Shown here: one piece after another, positions 19,500 through 28,411 of the stretch
Numbering within the stretch: position 1 is the stretch's first letter
How the letters are laid out: the number at the start of each line of letters is the position of its first letter
Assembly (NCBI GenBank): GCA_910578345.1
Contig: CAJTRA010000001.1
Coordinates: 168,115 to 232,114, forward strand
DNA from: an uncultured Lachnospiraceae bacterium
GTDB lineage: Bacteria > Bacillota > Clostridia > Lachnospirales > Lachnospiraceae
Direction: 5' to 3'
Length of the DNA: 64,000 nt
Notes under the pieces: model-generated
What the model was told of the DNA's origin: nothing
The model's input: the letters and a program-made list of their open reading frames with translations, nothing else
Database searches by the model: none
Translations under genes and position numbers: made by a program

Positions 19500-19531
19500 T
19501 CCTATACTCCTGCTCTCACAGGTCTGTTCTC

Positions 19532-20446
19532 TCATCCTTTCGACATCGTTTCACGACTGTCCCTTAAGATCCTGGCCGGGACTCCAACAGCCACTTTTCC
19601 GTCCGGCACATCTCTTGTCACCACTGTTCCGATTCCAACCACTGCATTCTCTCCTACCCTGCACTGATTTTTGACAATACTGCCTGCCACCCATGCATTT
19701 TCCTCCAGATGGGCACTGCCGTATAAATGGGAGCAAATAATAACGCTGTCCCTGCCAACAAAACCATTATGAGCAATCAGCGTAAATGGAGCAACCTTAA
19801 CTCCATCTCCAATATGGGTGTCGTCAATCGTTCCTCTCTCTATATCCACATGACTACCCAAGTAGACGTCATCTCCTATCGTTACTCCACCATAATGTTT
19901 AATCATTACTTTTCGATGGTTCTCCTCCTCATAAGCGCCGAATCCATCCTCGCCGATCATTGTCAACGACTCAATGACACATCTGCTGCCAATACGGACT
20001 TTGTGTCTGATCACCACATTGTCGTGGATCACTGTATCGTCTCCTATGACAACATCACCCGTAATAGAACAATTGTGGCCAATCCTGACATTTCGCCCCA
20101 GTCTCACACGATCACCAATCACGGTATTCCTTCCGATCGGCGGTTCCTTGTCTTCCTGTATTACAAAAAAGTGCTCGATCAGTCTAAAAAAAACTGCCTT
20201 TGAATTCTCGCAGATGATCTGATTCGGCAATGGAAGCTCCACTCCCTCCTGCACAACACATAGCGCAATCTCCGGCATGTCCTTCTGCCACTTATCTGCA
20301 CTCTTGACCCATGTAATCGTATCAGGGCGATAACGATCCAGTGAAGAAAACCCTGCCAATGTCACTTCCTCTGATATCTGCGTCTGAAATTTCTGTTTCT
20401 CTTCCATCAGAAACTCTATGATCTTAGTCAAACTTACCTTATACAT
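19532..20446 (-). CDS. LpxD-like hexapeptide N-acyltransferase
   Basis: The 304-residue protein has an LpxD-like N-terminal domain (about 1-105, with PDTITWVKSADKW), then a left-handed beta-helix of hexapeptide repeats (about 108-290, for example IGDRVRLGRNVRIGHNCSI). A probable catalytic His lies in FTLIAHNGFVG. LpxD proper acylates UDP-sugars for lipid A, which a Gram-positive does not make. Here it more likely acetylates or acylates a nucleotide sugar or cell-wall glycan precursor. The end of the gene abuts the CotH gene and the start is preceded by AGGA eight bases away. Confidence 0.75.
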   Translation of the reverse strand: MYKVSLTKIIEFLMEEKQKFQTQISEEVTLAGFSSLDRYRPDTITWVKSADKWQKDMPEIALCVVQEGVELPLPNQIICENSKAVFFRLIEHFFVIQEDKEPPIGRNTVIGDRVRLGRNVRIGHNCSITGDVVIGDDTVIHDNVVIRHKVRIGSRCVIESLTMIGEDGFGAYEEENHRKVMIKHYGGVTIGDDVYLGSHVDIERGTIDDTHIGDGVKVAPFTLIAHNGFVGRDSVIICSHLYGSAHLEENAWVAGSIVKNQCRVGENAVVGIGTVVTRDVPDGKVAVGVPARILRDSRETMSKG

Positions 20447-20533
20447 TCCTTACATCCTATCGTCATCATTTAGGCTATGGCCTGCCCGGTGTATCTTTTC
20501 CTCCGCTACGCCATGTCCTCATTGCCGAGCAGT

Positions 20534-21262
20534 TCACAGTTCATCCTTTAACAGAATCTCTTCCAAATCTCGCATATTTTCCTTCATCCGGTCATAACAC
20601 AACCCTGTCTGTTCTTCACAGAACTCTTTCAATCGCTCTCTGGCAGACTGTTCCACGTCACTGTACCAGAAAGGATGTGTCAGCACATGTAGTCTGTCGT
20701 ATGCTTCACTTTCTACGATTGCTGTCACATCTTCACGCCAGTTTCTCCTGGAATCTGACACATACTTGTGATTCTTGAAGAATTCTGTCCCATAGCTATT
20801 CACAATCGTTCCACCTTGAATCACATAATCTGCTTCTAAAGTCTTCTTAGTTGGTCGGTGCATGGAAACGCTTTTTACTCTGCGCCACAGGCACTGCTCC
20901 AGCAGTCCCGCCTCCTGCTCAATCGCCTGCACCATGTCCGTCTGCTCTGCATCGTATTTCGCCTCATCAAAATGCAGCCCTACCTCATGTCCCATGTCAC
21001 AAAGCTGCCTTAACCAATCCTGGTTTTGCCTGGTAAATATATTATAAAAACCACTTGTAACCAGCACAAAATAAGTAGAGCAGACTCCCCTGTCCCGTTC
21101 CAGTTCTGCCATCCGTAATGCCCTGTCAATATCCATATCTATATCATGCCGTATAATAACACTCTTGGCATGTTCCCGGTAATTATGATAGCTGCACACT
21201 GTATAACCGTGCTTCTCCAATAAGGACAGCAATTCTCCGTATGCTTTATAAGTAAATTCCAT
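20534..21262 (-). CDS. NodB-like polysaccharide deacetylase-family protein
   Basis: The 242-residue protein contains the first polysaccharide-deacetylase motif as VIIRHDIDMDIDRAL (catalytic Asp and metal Asp), then GHEVGLHFDEAKYD (the HxxxH/D region) and LTHPFWYS near the C-terminus. There is no signal peptide or membrane anchor, so it is probably cytoplasmic. Proteins of this subtype near capsule genes may deacetylate sugar precursors. The 45-bp gap to the upstream GT-C gene and 87-bp gap downstream fit one operon. Confidence 0.72.
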   Translation of the reverse strand: MEFTYKAYGELLSLLEKHGYTVCSYHNYREHAKSVIIRHDIDMDIDRALRMAELERDRGVCSTYFVLVTSGFYNIFTRQNQDWLRQLCDMGHEVGLHFDEAKYDAEQTDMVQAIEQEAGLLEQCLWRRVKSVSMHRPTKKTLEADYVIQGGTIVNSYGTEFFKNHKYVSDSRRNWREDVTAIVESEAYDRLHVLTHPFWYSDVEQSARERLKEFCEEQTGLCYDRMKENMRDLEEILLKDEL

Positions 21263-21307
21263 GTTTTCTATTCCCTTCCCATAACTTAGAGCGGATGCCG
21301 AGTCATG

Positions 21308-23266
21308 TTAAGATTTCCCCAGAAGATAATGCTTCTCCCCATAATCTTCTAGCTGCTTATACATTGTCCCGTTGACCACCACCGGTTCTTCCGGCAAAGC
21401 ACCAAACCAGATAATGCAATCAGGCGTAAACTCATGATCTGCATAAATTGCTGATTCATTCTGCACATTAATATGCTCAATGCGCTGACTCCCCAGCATC
21501 TCCCAGACCGGATATTCGTAATCATCCGCTTTCATCAAATGCAATCCTACCGACTCATATTCCTTGCCCTTGATATCATCTGTCACTTTTGCATAATATA
21601 CTGTCTCACTCCGCCTGGCAGCAAAGTAGCCATAAGGCCGGTTATTTGCTCCGCCGTTTGCATAAATATCATAGTGAAATGCCGTCACACTAATCGTTTC
21701 CATTACACATAGAAACCCTATGATCCCCACGATCGCATAACGTGCAGGTCTAACACCTTCCCGTTCCGTTCCCTTCTGAATACATACACTGATCATTGGA
21801 CATAACAACGCAAAATAGGACACCATATATCTGCTCACAAAAGGTTCCCACCGCAAAACCGTACAGAAAATACAGAAAGAAATCGTACCTGCCAGCAGAT
21901 ATCCTGCCCTTATCTCCTTCCAATTTATTTTCCTGATCATGAAAACTGCCCACAATACAGCAAAAAGAAACAGCCACATAACAATCGGATTGATCGCCGT
22001 GTCACAGCCATACGTGTTTGCCGCATGTAATCCAAAATCTCTTCCGCCCTCAGAGATCGATTCTGCATTTATTTCTACATTCAAAATCTCCGCCGCTGCC
22101 CTGACCGGTTTAGCGAAAAACTGATCGCTGTTCCTGATCAGTGCAGTAGGTGTATTAAAAGTAAAATTCTTCAAAAAATTGATAAAAAGATAAGAAGGCT
22201 TAAGCGTCGCCACTAACTGTCTCGCTCCGGCGCTTTTGCTGGCATAAGCATGAAACGTCTTAAAATTGCGCAGGATCTCAGGCGCAAGCGGCAGCGCTAA
22301 GCAAGGCAGCGCACAAAGTACCAGCCGAATCAAATCCCACACTTTATCTTTCCTGACAATACACTTGATTAAAAGCCATAGTGCAAAGACCACCATTGCT
22401 ATACACACAGAGGGTTTGGTCAGATATCCCCACGCCACACATAGTCCCAATGTGCAGACCTTGCGTATTGCTGTCCTGTTAACTCCCAGCTTATCCCTCT
22501 GTTCCACCAGATCCAGCAGCACATACACATAGAAAAGCAGCCACACTGTCGCAAAATTATCCACCTGTGTCGTCAAAGCCTCCGCATAAGCGATCGGCAT
22601 TGTCATATAGAGCAGCGCACCAATAAAACTAAATCCTCTGCTGCACCCAAGCCTGCGTGCAATCCTTTCCACCAGAAAAGCATTCGTAACATAGGAAAAT
22701 GCCTGCAGCATATTAAACAGCGTGTCTTTTCCTCTGGATAATATATACACATGCAGATTCACAAATTCCCCCAATACCGGACTGGCAATCTGTCTGATAC
22801 TGTTTGTAGCATAATGTTCTACAGATCGGTTCTGCGTCCAGTAAGCAATCCGCGGAAGATGGTAGGTCATGGAATCCCAGTTATAGGGAGTTATCAAAAA
22901 AGCCAGCAATAACACCCATGCTCCGATCAGAATCGTAATACAATAATATGGATATCGCCGTAATCTGGCGAATAACGTCTGCCACATTCCGTAAATTCTT
23001 TGATGCTTTCCCTTACGATATTGTCTGTCTTTCCTAATCTGCACCGCTATAACCACTAGCAAAACAACATCCAGCACACCCCACGCTGCAAACAATGCTT
23101 TGAACCTTACCATGTGCCATATAGAAAACAGTTCCGTTATTGTAAATAAATAAAGCATCCATAGGCAGCACGCCTCTATATAAGATACAAGGCGCAAAGA
23201 CCTTGCCTGTTTCCCCGTCTTGTATAAATAAATATTCGCATATATTGCAATCACCGCTATCAACAT
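21308..23266 (-). CDS. Multipass membrane glycosyltransferase, GT39/ArnT-like (GT-C fold)
   Basis: The 652-residue protein has about 12 hydrophobic helices spread over residues 1-520 and a soluble C-terminal domain of about 110 residues. After the third helix is the loop LITPYNWDSMTYHLPRIAYW, which has the position and acidic residue of the catalytic loop in GT-C enzymes that use polyprenyl-phosphate sugars. It would act at the outer membrane face to decorate a cell-wall glycan or protein. The specific sugar and acceptor cannot be read from the sequence. It pairs with a second GT-C-like protein immediately upstream. Confidence 0.7.
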   Translation of the reverse strand: MLIAVIAIYANIYLYKTGKQARSLRLVSYIEACCLWMLYLFTITELFSIWHMVRFKALFAAWGVLDVVLLVVIAVQIRKDRQYRKGKHQRIYGMWQTLFARLRRYPYYCITILIGAWVLLLAFLITPYNWDSMTYHLPRIAYWTQNRSVEHYATNSIRQIASPVLGEFVNLHVYILSRGKDTLFNMLQAFSYVTNAFLVERIARRLGCSRGFSFIGALLYMTMPIAYAEALTTQVDNFATVWLLFYVYVLLDLVEQRDKLGVNRTAIRKVCTLGLCVAWGYLTKPSVCIAMVVFALWLLIKCIVRKDKVWDLIRLVLCALPCLALPLAPEILRNFKTFHAYASKSAGARQLVATLKPSYLFINFLKNFTFNTPTALIRNSDQFFAKPVRAAAEILNVEINAESISEGGRDFGLHAANTYGCDTAINPIVMWLFLFAVLWAVFMIRKINWKEIRAGYLLAGTISFCIFCTVLRWEPFVSRYMVSYFALLCPMISVCIQKGTEREGVRPARYAIVGIIGFLCVMETISVTAFHYDIYANGGANNRPYGYFAARRSETVYYAKVTDDIKGKEYESVGLHLMKADDYEYPVWEMLGSQRIEHINVQNESAIYADHEFTPDCIIWFGALPEEPVVVNGTMYKQLEDYGEKHYLLGKS

Positions 23267-23343
23267 TCTTCTCTACCGTTTCATTCCCCTTTTATCCTTC
23301 AGCCGCCCCAATTTTCCGATACTCTTTATCTCTTTCATGTGTG

Positions 23344-25107
23344 TCAATTATTTATTCTCAAGACACTATAACCCTGACATTCCATACACACTTCAAACTC
23401 TACGCCGCTGAGTTCTTCCAACTGGCTGTCCCGTACAACAACATAGACTGGTCCATCAATCTCCGCAATCTTCTCCGGTATCGTACCAACGACTGTCTTG
23501 TCAACCAATCTGCTCTGCAAGTCATACGCTGGTTTGTTCTCATCGCAGGTATACACAATATCCCTCTTCTGCGTATTCTCATTAAGATAATCATATAAAG
23601 GAGCATACTGCATTGTATAATCATTTTCTCCTCTGATCGATGTTCGCATACAATACAGTGCCGTCGTACAGAAAAGAAAAAGCGTTACCAGCAAACCTCC
23701 ATAATAAGCAAACTTCCCGAATCGTTTCCGACTGCATAATCCCACGATGAGAACACTGCCTGCCAATGCCGTTAAGGAACCTTTCCATACGCTGAACTCA
23801 CCAAACCAATGGAAAATATGGATGCTGATAGAAGATACCATGTTCAGATAGCCGTTCTCTACCCCTCTGAGACGAAAATACATACCTACAGATAAGCACA
23901 AATAGACTACTGCTACGCCTGCATAGGTCTTGAGTATTTTGCTAACGTCTCCCTCCCATAACATAATCAACGCCAACATGATCAATAAGGGAAAATAACA
24001 TTCATTGTATCTTCCATAAAATGCAGGATCAATCCTGACTCTTTCCGCCGTCTGAAGCGCTTTTAGTGATGGCGCCTGCGCAACCACCCCTGTTAAACCG
24101 ACCGAAACAACAAATGCCAGGAGCGGATAGCAATAATAACAGATCTTCTGCTCTGAAATCATTCTCTTAAAATCACCCACACAAGATACAATACCGAACC
24201 CAAGCAACAGGTATGTCGCTGACAGACATTGCCACAATTGTCCTAACACACTAAGAAGTGGTCTCTTTATATATTCTAAATTAAATATTCTCATAAATTT
24301 GCGCAAAATATGCGAAAAGGTATTGGCATCCCCTCTGGCGACCGCTATGCCTGTCTCCGCAATCGCCTGATTTCCTGAAACCATTCCTTCCAGATATTCT
24401 TTCATAAAAGCATAGAACAAAAATATCGCTATTACAGAAAGAACAAACGACAACATGATTCTCCAGTCAATCCTATGCACGACCCACAATAAACATAGGC
24501 AGAAACACACGACCACGGCCGCCGTCAGCAGCCTGTTGTGAACCATATAGGCGTACACAGATGTAACCCCTAACAATACTCCTCTCCACCAAACTGGTTT
24601 TTCTTCCACCAGTATCAGTTCATAAAACAGAAGCCATATGATCAAAGAACCCAACGTCTCTGCCAATGTTGTGTAAGTGTAAAAGATATATGTGGGAAAA
24701 GAGACTGCCACAAACGCAATGGCTCCACATACAACACCATCCTTCTTCTTTAAAATTCTGCTGACAATACAATATACCAAAATATAGGTACCCACACTCA
24801 TCAATACATTGAGCAGAATCGCAGCCCGATACATAACCGCCATATGATCAGAGACCAAAAACGTAAGTGCAAGCCAAAAACTGTACCCGAAAGAATACCA
24901 GCCCATGCCATCCATGACCCCAGCCCATGTGTGCCCTGTCATATGCGCCGCATGCGACCAGTAGCCAAACTCATCCGCATAGATAAAGGGTCCCGTTGTA
25001 CGTGAGATATAGAACACCCTGAGAATAATAACTCCCAGAATAAAGAGCCCCATAAAAATAGGATTCTGTATGCTCTTTCCGTTTCGTATCGTCGTTCTCT
25101 CCATCAT
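23344..25107 (-). CDS. Multipass membrane protein, probable GT-C glycosyltransferase
   Basis: The 587-residue protein has about 11-12 membrane helices and the loop TGPFIYADEFGYWSHAA after the first helix, where GT39-type enzymes carry their catalytic Asp/Glu. The C-terminal 90 residues are soluble. It is the first gene after a clear promoter (25135-25163), with AAGGAG about five bases before the ATG. It probably leads an operon down to the DUF4956 gene at 16427. Overall similarity to characterised enzymes is low, so the activity is inferred from topology and the acidic loop. Confidence 0.65.
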   Translation of the reverse strand: MMERTTIRNGKSIQNPIFMGLFILGVIILRVFYISRTTGPFIYADEFGYWSHAAHMTGHTWAGVMDGMGWYSFGYSFWLALTFLVSDHMAVMYRAAILLNVLMSVGTYILVYCIVSRILKKKDGVVCGAIAFVAVSFPTYIFYTYTTLAETLGSLIIWLLFYELILVEEKPVWWRGVLLGVTSVYAYMVHNRLLTAAVVVCFCLCLLWVVHRIDWRIMLSFVLSVIAIFLFYAFMKEYLEGMVSGNQAIAETGIAVARGDANTFSHILRKFMRIFNLEYIKRPLLSVLGQLWQCLSATYLLLGFGIVSCVGDFKRMISEQKICYYCYPLLAFVVSVGLTGVVAQAPSLKALQTAERVRIDPAFYGRYNECYFPLLIMLALIMLWEGDVSKILKTYAGVAVVYLCLSVGMYFRLRGVENGYLNMVSSISIHIFHWFGEFSVWKGSLTALAGSVLIVGLCSRKRFGKFAYYGGLLVTLFLFCTTALYCMRTSIRGENDYTMQYAPLYDYLNENTQKRDIVYTCDENKPAYDLQSRLVDKTVVGTIPEKIAEIDGPVYVVVRDSQLEELSGVEFEVCMECQGYSVLRINN

Positions 25108-25134
25108 TACACTCCTTGCTAAACCATAGTTCTT

Positions 25135-25163
25135 AGTATAGCATGCTCCTGTTTGGTCTTCAA
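25135..25163 (-). promoter_or_regulatory. Predicted sigma-A promoter for the 25.1-16.4 kb operon
   Basis: TTGAAG (25158-25163) and TATACT (25135-25140) on the minus strand are spaced by 17 bp. The -10 box lies 27 bp before the ATG at 25107. A terminator just upstream (25270-25301) makes an independent transcription start here logical. Confidence 0.6.
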
Positions 25164-25269
25164 TAATCTTCTGTTAATTGTTTCCAGTTCCTCCGACAAG
25201 CGCATCTTTTGTTCCGCGCGTAAAGCTGCGCATCCCCTTTGTACCATAGGACGCACTTTCCTATGATAC

Positions 25270-25301
25270 AAAAAAACTGCTACGCATTTTCAGTGTAACA
25301 G
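25270..25301 (-). terminator. Rho-independent terminator ending the nonulosonate capsule operon
   Basis: On the minus strand CTGTTACAC pairs with GCGTAGCAG (one G-U pair and one mismatch) across a short A-rich loop and is followed by seven Ts. It starts about 10 bp after the stop codon of the acyltransferase gene. Confidence 0.75.
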
Positions 25302-25311
25302 CCTGTAATTT

Positions 25312-26328
25312 TCAATTACTATCATCTATTTCTTCTAATACTAAATACGCTCTCTTATTGACAAAAGCAGTAAGAGGCTGCTCTATGTAATAAAATATAA
25401 GTCCCATCCCCAAACAGATCATCAAATTTACCCCTAACTGCAATGCTCTGTTTTTGATCAATCCATATACAATTCCCGCTCCGCGGTAATAGACCATTTG
25501 CACCAGAAAGATATTGTATGACGCTCTTCCAAATAACTCTAATATGCTGTTTCGCATTCCACTGCTCCTTAAGATCCATGCAGATATGGGAATAAGATAC
25601 AGACAAGCCCAGAAGCATGTCCCTGTCCAAAAATTAGTTACTGGCGGTGTATATCCCAAATAGCGGAACGCCACTATATAAAGGATCCCTGTCAATATCA
25701 TAGCCCACGAAATTCCAATATTCCGTTTATAATTTCCAATCGATAAATAACATCCAAAAGCAATGCACAGTGTATACCTAAAAACCAAAAGACGATAACA
25801 TTCCACATTCATTCCATAAGCACTCTTACAAATTTCATATATCATATTGATGAAAGCACAAACATACAGTCCTCTAAGGTCATACTTTTTGATCAAGACA
25901 TAAATCACCGGAAAATAAAAAATAAATTGTATCATAACAGGATAATAATAGCTTCCCCGTCCGTCTCCTCCGCTTATAAAATCCTTGATTATTTGAAGAA
26001 TGCCGTGCCTTCCCCCTCCTAAAAATATAAACACTACCTCTTCCAGCACAAAAGCAATGGCAAATGGAACAGTATATCTGATGATCTTATTTAACACATT
26101 TCTTAAGCAATAGGCATTTTCCAGTGTTATAATTCCATGCTTTACATAAGACTTTGAATACACAAAACCTGAAATGATCATAAGAAATGGCACTGCCATA
26201 TCTATCCAAAACGGAAACAAATATTGTAACTTCTCCCGATCAGTCCAGGTAAAATGCGTAACAATAATAAATAGAATGCAGATTCCCTTAATACAGTCAA
26301 TGGAATGATTCCGTTTATCTTCTTCCAT
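25312..26328 (-). CDS. Acyltransferase-3 family membrane O-acyltransferase
   Basis: The 338-residue protein has about ten transmembrane helices. It starts with the acyltransferase-3 hallmark HSIDCIKGICILFIIVTHF, where the final His is the expected catalytic residue, and MIISGFVYSKSYVK follows. The family transfers acetyl or other acyl groups onto extracellular or lipid-linked polysaccharides. It is the last gene of the nonulosonate operon and is followed directly by a terminator, so it most likely O-acetylates that capsule. Confidence 0.8.
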   Translation of the reverse strand: MEEDKRNHSIDCIKGICILFIIVTHFTWTDREKLQYLFPFWIDMAVPFLMIISGFVYSKSYVKHGIITLENAYCLRNVLNKIIRYTVPFAIAFVLEEVVFIFLGGGRHGILQIIKDFISGGDGRGSYYYPVMIQFIFYFPVIYVLIKKYDLRGLYVCAFINMIYEICKSAYGMNVECYRLLVFRYTLCIAFGCYLSIGNYKRNIGISWAMILTGILYIVAFRYLGYTPPVTNFWTGTCFWACLYLIPISAWILRSSGMRNSILELFGRASYNIFLVQMVYYRGAGIVYGLIKNRALQLGVNLMICLGMGLIFYYIEQPLTAFVNKRAYLVLEEIDDSN

Positions 26329-26396
26329 AAAAATGTGTTCCCCTTCCTGTTTTCACATGCCCGGCATGACCTTAATAAAAATCGTTTGTTCGTATA

Positions 26397-26936
26397 CTAA
26401 TGAAATTTCATTTCCTTTTTTAATCTCTCAAAGTGCTCCTTGTCCCTATACTTAAATACCTGTGCAGGGTTGCCGCCTACTATGGCACAGTAAGGTACAT
26501 CCTTCACCACAACAGCTCCTGCCTGAACGATCGCACCTTCCCCTATGGTAACTCCCGGCAGGACCATCACACGATTCCCAAGCCACACGAAATCTTCGAT
26601 TTTAACATCCCTCACAAGATCCATATCATCATATGGAATGGCATTGCCTTCATAATTATGGTTAGAGGTTATGATCATACAGCCCTCCCCCGAATGAAAA
26701 TAACGTCCAATTTCCACCCTGGCTTTCCCTACGATCTGCATTCCATTAAAAGAAACATGTGACGCAAGATAAGTATTTCCGGTAACTTTGGAATAATGAT
26801 TGACACAGCATCCTTCTCCCACTTCTGCGGCCACATTCTTTACGAGAAACGTAAATATACCTTTCCTGATCGTCCTAAAGATATGTTGCGTCCACCTTCT
26901 CTTTGTAACATGCTTAACACATTCGATTTCTCCCAT
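26397..26936 (-). CDS. Hexapeptide-repeat O-acetyltransferase (maltose/WbbJ type)
   Basis: The 179-residue protein has a left-handed beta-helix with repeats such as IEDFVWLGNRVMVLPGVTIG and the SNHNYEG motif containing the likely catalytic His. The C-terminal loop CAIVGGNPAQVFKYR is typical of xenobiotic or serine acetyltransferase-type enzymes of capsule loci. It probably acetylates a sugar in the cytoplasm. A very strong site (GGGGAGG) lies eight bases before its ATG, and it is 63 bp downstream of the flippase. Confidence 0.8.
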   Translation of the reverse strand: MGEIECVKHVTKRRWTQHIFRTIRKGIFTFLVKNVAAEVGEGCCVNHYSKVTGNTYLASHVSFNGMQIVGKARVEIGRYFHSGEGCMIITSNHNYEGNAIPYDDMDLVRDVKIEDFVWLGNRVMVLPGVTIGEGAIVQAGAVVVKDVPYCAIVGGNPAQVFKYRDKEHFERLKKEMKFH

Positions 26937-26999
26937 AAGCCAAGCCTCCCCGTCGCTGTTATCTTCTCTCAGGCTCTTCCTTACACTTACCCGGAAAAC

Positions 27000-28382
27000 C
27001 TATTTTTTTCCCAGGAAAAATTTGCAAGCCATACAGCCAACTATTGCTATATATATGACAATAATAAAGTATCTCACTGCCGGGGTCAAATATAAATACG
27101 AGACACCCACCACTGCCAGCAGAAAAAGGCACATAAATAAAAGCAGCCGTTTATGATCATATATCTCATAATACTGCGTCCGTTTCACGGCAGCATAGTG
27201 CAAACCATACAGTATCGCAAATCCAATAGAAGTCGTAACTGCCGCCGCTTCATAACCATACCGGGGAATCCACCAGAAGTTCAATATGACATTAATGACT
27301 GCGGCAATCACTGTCGCCACCGATACTGTAAATGATTTCATGCAGTAGAGTTCTATATTAACATAGTAAGTGTATAAAAACCTGAAGCAATAGCCGCACA
27401 TCACAATTGGCATGATCCGGACGGCATCTCTGTATTTTTCACTGCCAAGGATATAGACCATTTCCGGAGCGATCAGCAAAACACCAAGAATCAGGACAAG
27501 AAACAAGGCGAACAGCCTCCGTACCTGTCGCTTTATCCCTTCCAGGTGTCCCTCTTTTATTTTCCTATACAGCCATGGAACATATGCTTGATTGATAGAC
27601 GTGCTGAGAATCGACACAACTAAAGAGCACTGATAGGCAAAACTATACACTGCAAGATCCGCGTCACCGCAATAGTGCTTAATCATAAACTGATCTGATT
27701 TTGCAAGGATCGTTCCCGAAAGCGTATGGGGAATCAGCGGTATCGCAATCATCAATGCATATCTCGCCTTTTCCCGGACAAATACCTTGCCTTTCGTTAG
27801 AAAGAAACCATACAAAACCACATTTACCATGACAACCGGAAACACATATCCCATGATACGTCCCCATAGTCTGTTCTGACATGCCAAAACCATGACTACT
27901 GAAAGTCCAAGAGAAAACAATGCATTTCCTAAACTCACAAAGATTGCCGACCGGTATCTCCCCCTGATGCGCTGCCAGGTAAGGTACAATTGTGTCGCCG
28001 GAGCAAAGAGAAGATAGAGAAACATCATATTGATATATGGAAACTTCATTCCAAACAGATTTACAGCCCATTCCCGAAAGCCCCATATAATCAAATAACA
28101 AAGCGCTGTAAACATAATACCTGTCCATGAAATCGTTGACATATAGGTATCAAAATCATCCTCATATTCCTGATAAGCCCGGTTGATCGATGCGTACAAA
28201 TCTAAAGAAGTGATAACAACAAGCATGTCCACCCATGCAGTAAAGTTACTGAACCCACCGTATTCTTCTTTGGTAAGCATCCGTGCAAAGACAGGTGTAC
28301 TAATAAAAACAATTCCTCTATTTACGAAATTGCCGACCGTATACCATATCCCTGCTTTAACATCCGTGCTTACTTTCCTCAT
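27000..28382 (-). CDS. Oligosaccharide flippase, Wzx-type (MOP superfamily)
   Basis: The 460-residue protein has 12-14 membrane helices and the N-terminal signature VKAGIWYTVGNFVNRGIVFISTPVFARMLT written across residues 8-37, typical of polysaccharide flippases. It should move the undecaprenyl-linked repeat unit made by the nonulosonate operon to the outer face. A second, unrelated-looking flippase is encoded at 41130-42728 in the divergent operon, which supports two separate glycans being made. Confidence 0.85.
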   Translation of the reverse strand: MRKVSTDVKAGIWYTVGNFVNRGIVFISTPVFARMLTKEEYGGFSNFTAWVDMLVVITSLDLYASINRAYQEYEDDFDTYMSTISWTGIMFTALCYLIIWGFREWAVNLFGMKFPYINMMFLYLLFAPATQLYLTWQRIRGRYRSAIFVSLGNALFSLGLSVVMVLACQNRLWGRIMGYVFPVVMVNVVLYGFFLTKGKVFVREKARYALMIAIPLIPHTLSGTILAKSDQFMIKHYCGDADLAVYSFAYQCSLVVSILSTSINQAYVPWLYRKIKEGHLEGIKRQVRRLFALFLVLILGVLLIAPEMVYILGSEKYRDAVRIMPIVMCGYCFRFLYTYYVNIELYCMKSFTVSVATVIAAVINVILNFWWIPRYGYEAAAVTTSIGFAILYGLHYAAVKRTQYYEIYDHKRLLLFMCLFLLAVVGVSYLYLTPAVRYFIIVIYIAIVGCMACKFFLGKK

Positions 28383-28411
28383 TATAATTCAACATCCATT
28401 TTTTCAAATAA

